From assembly GCA_038215095.1 (NCBI GenBank), contig JBBQRG010000103.1, forward strand, positions 1 through 8,170: 8,170 nt of DNA, given 5' to 3'. A model generated the notes under the pieces. The model made no database searches. It saw nothing but the letters and a program-made list of their open reading frames with translations, and was not told the origin of the DNA. Of the stretch, positions 5,807 through 8,170 are shown in pieces. A program made the translations under genes and the position numbers. The stretch comes from DATACN01 sp038215095 (GTDB lineage Bacteria; Actinomycetota; Thermoleophilia; Solirubrobacterales; Thermoleophilaceae). Numbering within the stretch: position 1 is the stretch's first letter; each line of letters begins with the position of its first letter.

Positions 5807-5834
5807 GTGAAAAGCGGCTGACCCCTCCTATACT
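5807..5834 (+). promoter_or_regulatory. Candidate rpmH promoter
   Basis: TATACT (5829-5834) is a good -10, with GTGAAA (5807-5812, 4 of 6 to TTGACA) 16 bp upstream. Transcription would start near 5841, only about 7 nt before the rpmH ATG at 5848. It probably drives rpmH-rnpA-yidD-yidC-jag. Confidence 0.5.
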
Positions 5835-5847
5835 CTCCGGCTCGCCC

Positions 5848-5982
5848 ATGAAGCGGACCTATCAGCCCAAGAAGCGCAAGCGCGCCCGCTCGCACGGTTT
5901 CCGTGCGCGCATGAGCACGCGCGCCGGGCGCCGGCTGCTCCAGCGGCGGCGCAGCAAGGGCCGCAGGCGGCTCACTCCCTAG
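5848..5982 (+). CDS. rpmH: Large ribosomal subunit protein bL34
   Basis: This is a 44-residue, Arg/Lys-rich protein of the 50S subunit. It begins MKRTYQPKKRKRAR and continues SHGFRARMSTRAGRRLL, the near-invariant L34 pattern, ending RRLTP. No Shine-Dalgarno sequence precedes the ATG, and the likely promoter -10 lies only 13 bp upstream, so the message may be nearly leaderless. It is the first gene of the plus-strand cluster, divergent from dnaA, which is the conserved bacterial arrangement. rnpA follows 2 bp after the stop. Confidence 0.97.
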   Translation: MKRTYQPKKRKRARSHGFRARMSTRAGRRLLQRRRSKGRRRLTP

Positions 5983-5984
5983 CC

Positions 5985-6365
5985 ATGGCCGACCGGGCGC
6001 GACGCAGGCGCCGGCGGCTCTCGCGCAGCGGTGAGTTCGAGCGCGTCTATCGCGAGGGCAGCTCGCACGGCAGCCGTTACCTCGTGGTCTACGCCTTCCC
6101 CCGCGACGAGGACGCCGACGGGGCACCGCGGCTGGGCGTGTCGGTGGGCCGAAAGCTGGGCGGTGCGGTCGAGCGCAACCGCGTCAAGCGTCTGCTGCGC
6201 GAGGCCTTCTGGGTCAGGGCGGACGAGCTGCGCGACGGACTGGACTTCGTGATCGTCGCCCGCCCGGCGGCCGGCGAGCTGGCCGAGCGCGAGGGCGAGA
6301 AGGGCGTGGGCGCCGCCCTGCAAGAGGTGCTCGCCGCGGCCGGGCTGGCGGAGGGCCCGGCGTGA
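5985..6365 (+). CDS. rnpA: Ribonuclease P protein component
   Basis: RnpA is the basic protein subunit that helps the catalytic RNase P RNA bind pre-tRNA and cleave its 5' leader. The product has 126 residues, typical length. It starts with an Arg-rich tract, then LSRSGEFERVYREG (12-25). It has RLGVSVGRKLGGAVERNRVKR (49-69), containing the hallmark RNR motif (64-66), and RLLREAF (69-75), followed by DFVIVARP. The ATG lies 2 bp after the rpmH stop with no separate ribosome site, so reinitiation after rpmH is likely. Its TGA overlaps the yidD GTG. Confidence 0.96.
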   Translation: MADRARRRRRRLSRSGEFERVYREGSSHGSRYLVVYAFPRDEDADGAPRLGVSVGRKLGGAVERNRVKRLLREAFWVRADELRDGLDFVIVARPAAGELAEREGEKGVGAALQEVLAAAGLAEGPA

Positions 6366-6607
6366 CCGCGCTGCGCACCATCGCCGTCGCCCCCGTGCGC
6401 TTCTACCAGCGGGCGATCTCCCCCGGGATTCCCCGCCGCTGCAAGTACCATCCCTCCTGCTCCGAGTACGCGGTGGGCGCCGTCAAGCGCTACGGCATAC
6501 TCAGGGGAACGGTCCTCGCCGTCTGGCGGCTGCTGCGCTGCAATCCCTGGAGTAACGGCGGCGTCGACTTCGTCGAGGACCAGAAGCTCTTCAGCCCCCG
6601 GCCCTGA
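6362..6607 (+). CDS. yidD: Membrane protein insertion efficiency factor YidD
   Basis: YidD is a small membrane-associated protein (DUF37) encoded between rnpA and yidC, thought to assist YidC-dependent membrane protein insertion. The 81-residue product has all the family features. These are an amphipathic N-terminus with VRFYQRAISP (12-21), CKYHPSCSEYA (27-37), GILRG, WRLLRCNPW (55-63) and GGVDFV (66-71). The three conserved cysteines, 27, 33 and 60, are present. The GTG start at 6362 overlaps the rnpA stop as GTGA, indicating translational coupling. Confidence 0.95.
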   Translation: MTALRTIAVAPVRFYQRAISPGIPRRCKYHPSCSEYAVGAVKRYGILRGTVLAVWRLLRCNPWSNGGVDFVEDQKLFSPRP

Positions 6608-6618
6608 CGGCCACCTCC

Positions 6619-7560
6619 ATGTACGTAGCCCTCTTCCCACCACTGCAGGTCCTCGTCGATGCCTGTCACGACGTGCTCAAGTTCTGGCACGGCCTGGTGG
6701 GCGGCAGCTGGGGCTGGTCGATCATCCTGCTCACGTTCACGGTGAGGCTCGTGATCCTGCCCCTGACCTTCAAGGGCGTGAAGGGCATGCAGCGCATGCA
6801 GGTGCTGCAGCCGAAGATCAAGGAGATCCAGGAGCGCTACAAGGGCGACAAGCAGCGCATGAACCAGGAGGTCATGGCCTTCTACCAGCGCGAGAAGGTC
6901 AACCCGCTGGGCTCCTGTCTCCCGCTCGCCCTTCAGATCCCGTTCTTCATCGGCCTTTTCCAGCTGCTGCGCTCGGCCAAGTTCCGCCACGACATCGCGA
7001 GCAGCCCGGGCTTCGGGCCGATCCATGACATGGCGCAGAAGGTCCACGCGCCGGTGTTGCTCGGCGTGCTGATCGTGCTCTATGTCGGCACGCAGCTCGC
7101 CGCGAGCGCCGTCACGGCGATCAGCGCCGACCCGACGCAGAAGAAGATCATGTACGCGCTGCCGCTGGTCTTCGCGATCTTCATCGTGAACTTCCCGGCG
7201 GGCCTGATCGTCTACTGGATCACCACCAACGTCTGGACGCTCGGCCAGCAGCTGCTTGTTCGCAAGCTCTACCCGAAGCCCGAGCCGCTCGACCCGCGGG
7301 ACGCCGTGTCGGAGAGCACGCCGGCGCGCGGGAAGCCGGCAACGGCCGCCGCGCTCACCGACGGCGGAGCCAACGGCAGTGGCAAGGGGACGCTGCTCGA
7401 CAGGCTGGCGGGTAAGGCCAAGGACAGGGAGAAGGGCAACGCCAAGGGCGCGAACCAGGGCAAGCCGACGGCGAGCGCGGACGGCGCAGGCAACGGGCGC
7501 GGCGCAAAGCCGCCGCCCTCCCCACGCAAGAAGAAGAAGCGCTCCGGCCGGCGCCGCTAG
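6619..7560 (+). CDS. yidC: Membrane protein insertase YidC/Oxa1 family
   Basis: YidC inserts and folds membrane proteins, alone or with SecYEG. The 313-residue product lacks the large periplasmic domain of proteobacterial YidC, as expected for Gram-positive-type proteins. Segments: N-terminal hydrophobic helix (3-24), membrane helix 31-49 with Arg43 in the hydrophilic groove, and a charged cytoplasmic hairpin (52-93) with MQVLQPKIKEIQERYKGD. Then come helix NPLGSCLPLALQIPFFIGLF (95-114), helix 145-166 and the helical pair 177-213 with NFPAGLIVYWITTN. The tail from about 219 is Gly/Ala/Lys-rich and ends KKKKRSGRRR, probably contacting the ribosome. The ATG lies 11 bp after yidD. No ribosome site is visible; the leader instead reads CCACCTCC. 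Confidence 0.95.
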   Translation: MYVALFPPLQVLVDACHDVLKFWHGLVGGSWGWSIILLTFTVRLVILPLTFKGVKGMQRMQVLQPKIKEIQERYKGDKQRMNQEVMAFYQREKVNPLGSCLPLALQIPFFIGLFQLLRSAKFRHDIASSPGFGPIHDMAQKVHAPVLLGVLIVLYVGTQLAASAVTAISADPTQKKIMYALPLVFAIFIVNFPAGLIVYWITTNVWTLGQQLLVRKLYPKPEPLDPRDAVSESTPARGKPATAAALTDGGANGSGKGTLLDRLAGKAKDREKGNAKGANQGKPTASADGAGNGRGAKPPPSPRKKKKRSGRRR

Positions 7561-7562
7561 CG

Positions 7563-8170
7563 ATGGGGGCCGAGCAGGAGGAGCGCGTGGCCGAGGCCCA
7601 GGGCGAAAGCCTGGGGGAGGCCAAGTGGGCCGCGGTGAAGGAGCTCGAGCCGCGCTTCCCGGGGCTGACGGCTGACTGCGTGAGCTTCGAGGTGCTGGAG
7701 GAGTCCACCGAGGATGCCGACCCGCCCACCCCGGCTCGCGTGCGCGCGGAGGTGGACCTCGAGGCCTGGGGCAAGGCCTCGGAGGAAATTCCCGAGGAGC
7801 CCGCCGAGCGCGTCCGCGCGCTGGTCGCGAGGCTGGTCCACTCGCTGGGCCTGCGCGGCAGCGTGGACATTGAGGAGACCGACGAGGAGATCCGCGCCAC
7901 GGTCAACGGCGACGACCTCGGCCTTCTGATCGGCAAGCACGGGCTGACGATCGACGCGATCCAGCACCTGGCCTTCCGGGCCGCCTTCCGCGGCCTCCCG
8001 GACCGCAAGCAGGTCACGATCGACGCCGCGGGCTATCGCGAGCGGCGCGAGTCGGCGCTGCACCGCATGGCCGACCGGGCGGTGGCCGATGCCCTGCAGT
8101 TCAGCCGCCCGGTCGAGCTGGAGCCGATGCGCGCCCCGGAGCGAAAGCTCGTCCACCTCTACCTGCGCGA
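7563..8170 (+). CDS. jag: Jag/KhpB family RNA-binding protein, 3' end outside window
   Basis: Jag (KhpB, EloR) proteins bind RNA and influence cell elongation and division in Gram-positives. They often sit next to yidC. The 202 visible residues contain a Jag N-terminal segment EAKWAAVKELEPRFPG (19-34) with SFEVLEE (41-47). An acidic linker follows, then a KH domain with LIGKHGLTIDAIQHL (122-136, GKHG loop 124-127). The R3H region begins YRERRESALHRMADRA (158-173) and runs to ERKLVHLYLR at the edge. About 25 residues are probably missing. The ATG at 7563 is 2 bp after the yidC stop. An in-frame GTG at 7587 has AGGAGG (7576-7581) 5 nt upstream and is a credible alternative, although that motif also arises from the CAG GAG GAG codons. 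Family call is firm; the cellular role here is inferred. Confidence 0.93.
   Translation, partial: MGAEQEERVAEAQGESLGEAKWAAVKELEPRFPGLTADCVSFEVLEESTEDADPPTPARVRAEVDLEAWGKASEEIPEEPAERVRALVARLVHSLGLRGSVDIEETDEEIRATVNGDDLGLLIGKHGLTIDAIQHLAFRAAFRGLPDRKQVTIDAAGYRERRESALHRMADRAVADALQFSRPVELEPMRAPERKLVHLYLR

Noticed and set aside
5557..6126. Minus-strand frames opposite rpmH and rnpA
   Set aside because: They are antisense to two unmistakable conserved genes and show only composition-driven openness.
1..8170. tRNA, rRNA, CRISPR array, insertion sequence or an undescribed gene system
   Set aside because: I read both strands and found no cloverleaf, spacer-repeat array, transposase motif or unassigned gene; every credible coding region belongs to a known origin-region family.

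Overview
This is a chromosomal replication-origin neighbourhood from a GC-rich bacterium. The gene order is the one classically seen in Actinomycetota: gyrB, a DciA/DUF721 gene, recF, dnaN and dnaA on the minus strand, then rpmH, rnpA, yidD, yidC and jag on the plus strand, with rpmH and dnaA divergent. The very GC-rich codon third positions, the frequent GTG and TTG starts and the GyrB TOPRIM segment reading PLRGKIINVEK all fit an actinomycete. I lean towards a deep-branching class such as Thermoleophilia/Solirubrobacterales, but that placement is an inference from family resemblance and was not tested by a search.

Left part (1-4171, minus strand): the first 465 codons of gyrB (the end is cut by the window edge); a 187-bp spacer with a likely gyrB leader hairpin; a 90-residue DciA-like protein whose start overlaps the recF stop by 4 nt; full-length recF; a 109-bp dnaN-recF spacer filled by a repeat made of GGGCAG/CTGCCC hexamers and a perfect hairpin; and dnaN with a TTG start.

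Centre (4172-4311): the dnaA-dnaN spacer, only 140 bp, carries three DnaA-box-like sites and is the best oriC candidate. It is bracketed by two parS-like sites, each 13/14 to the ParB consensus GTTTCACGTGAAAC, one inside the start of dnaN and one inside dnaA domain IV.

Right part (4312-8170): dnaA, a 201-bp divergent promoter region, then a tightly packed plus-strand cluster rpmH-rnpA-yidD-yidC-jag (gaps of 2, -4, 11 and 2 bp). Its members serve the ribosome, tRNA 5' processing, membrane protein insertion and RNA binding. jag is cut by the right window edge.

Together the left block supplies initiation, clamp loading targets, recombinational repair and supercoiling control, and the right block is the conserved ribosome/insertase cluster. 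I see no new gene system, mobile gene, tRNA, rRNA or CRISPR array. All genes belong to known families. The unexplained material is in the non-coding and dual-coding DNA: the parS pair, the compact oriC, the dnaN-recF repeat and the gyrB leader.
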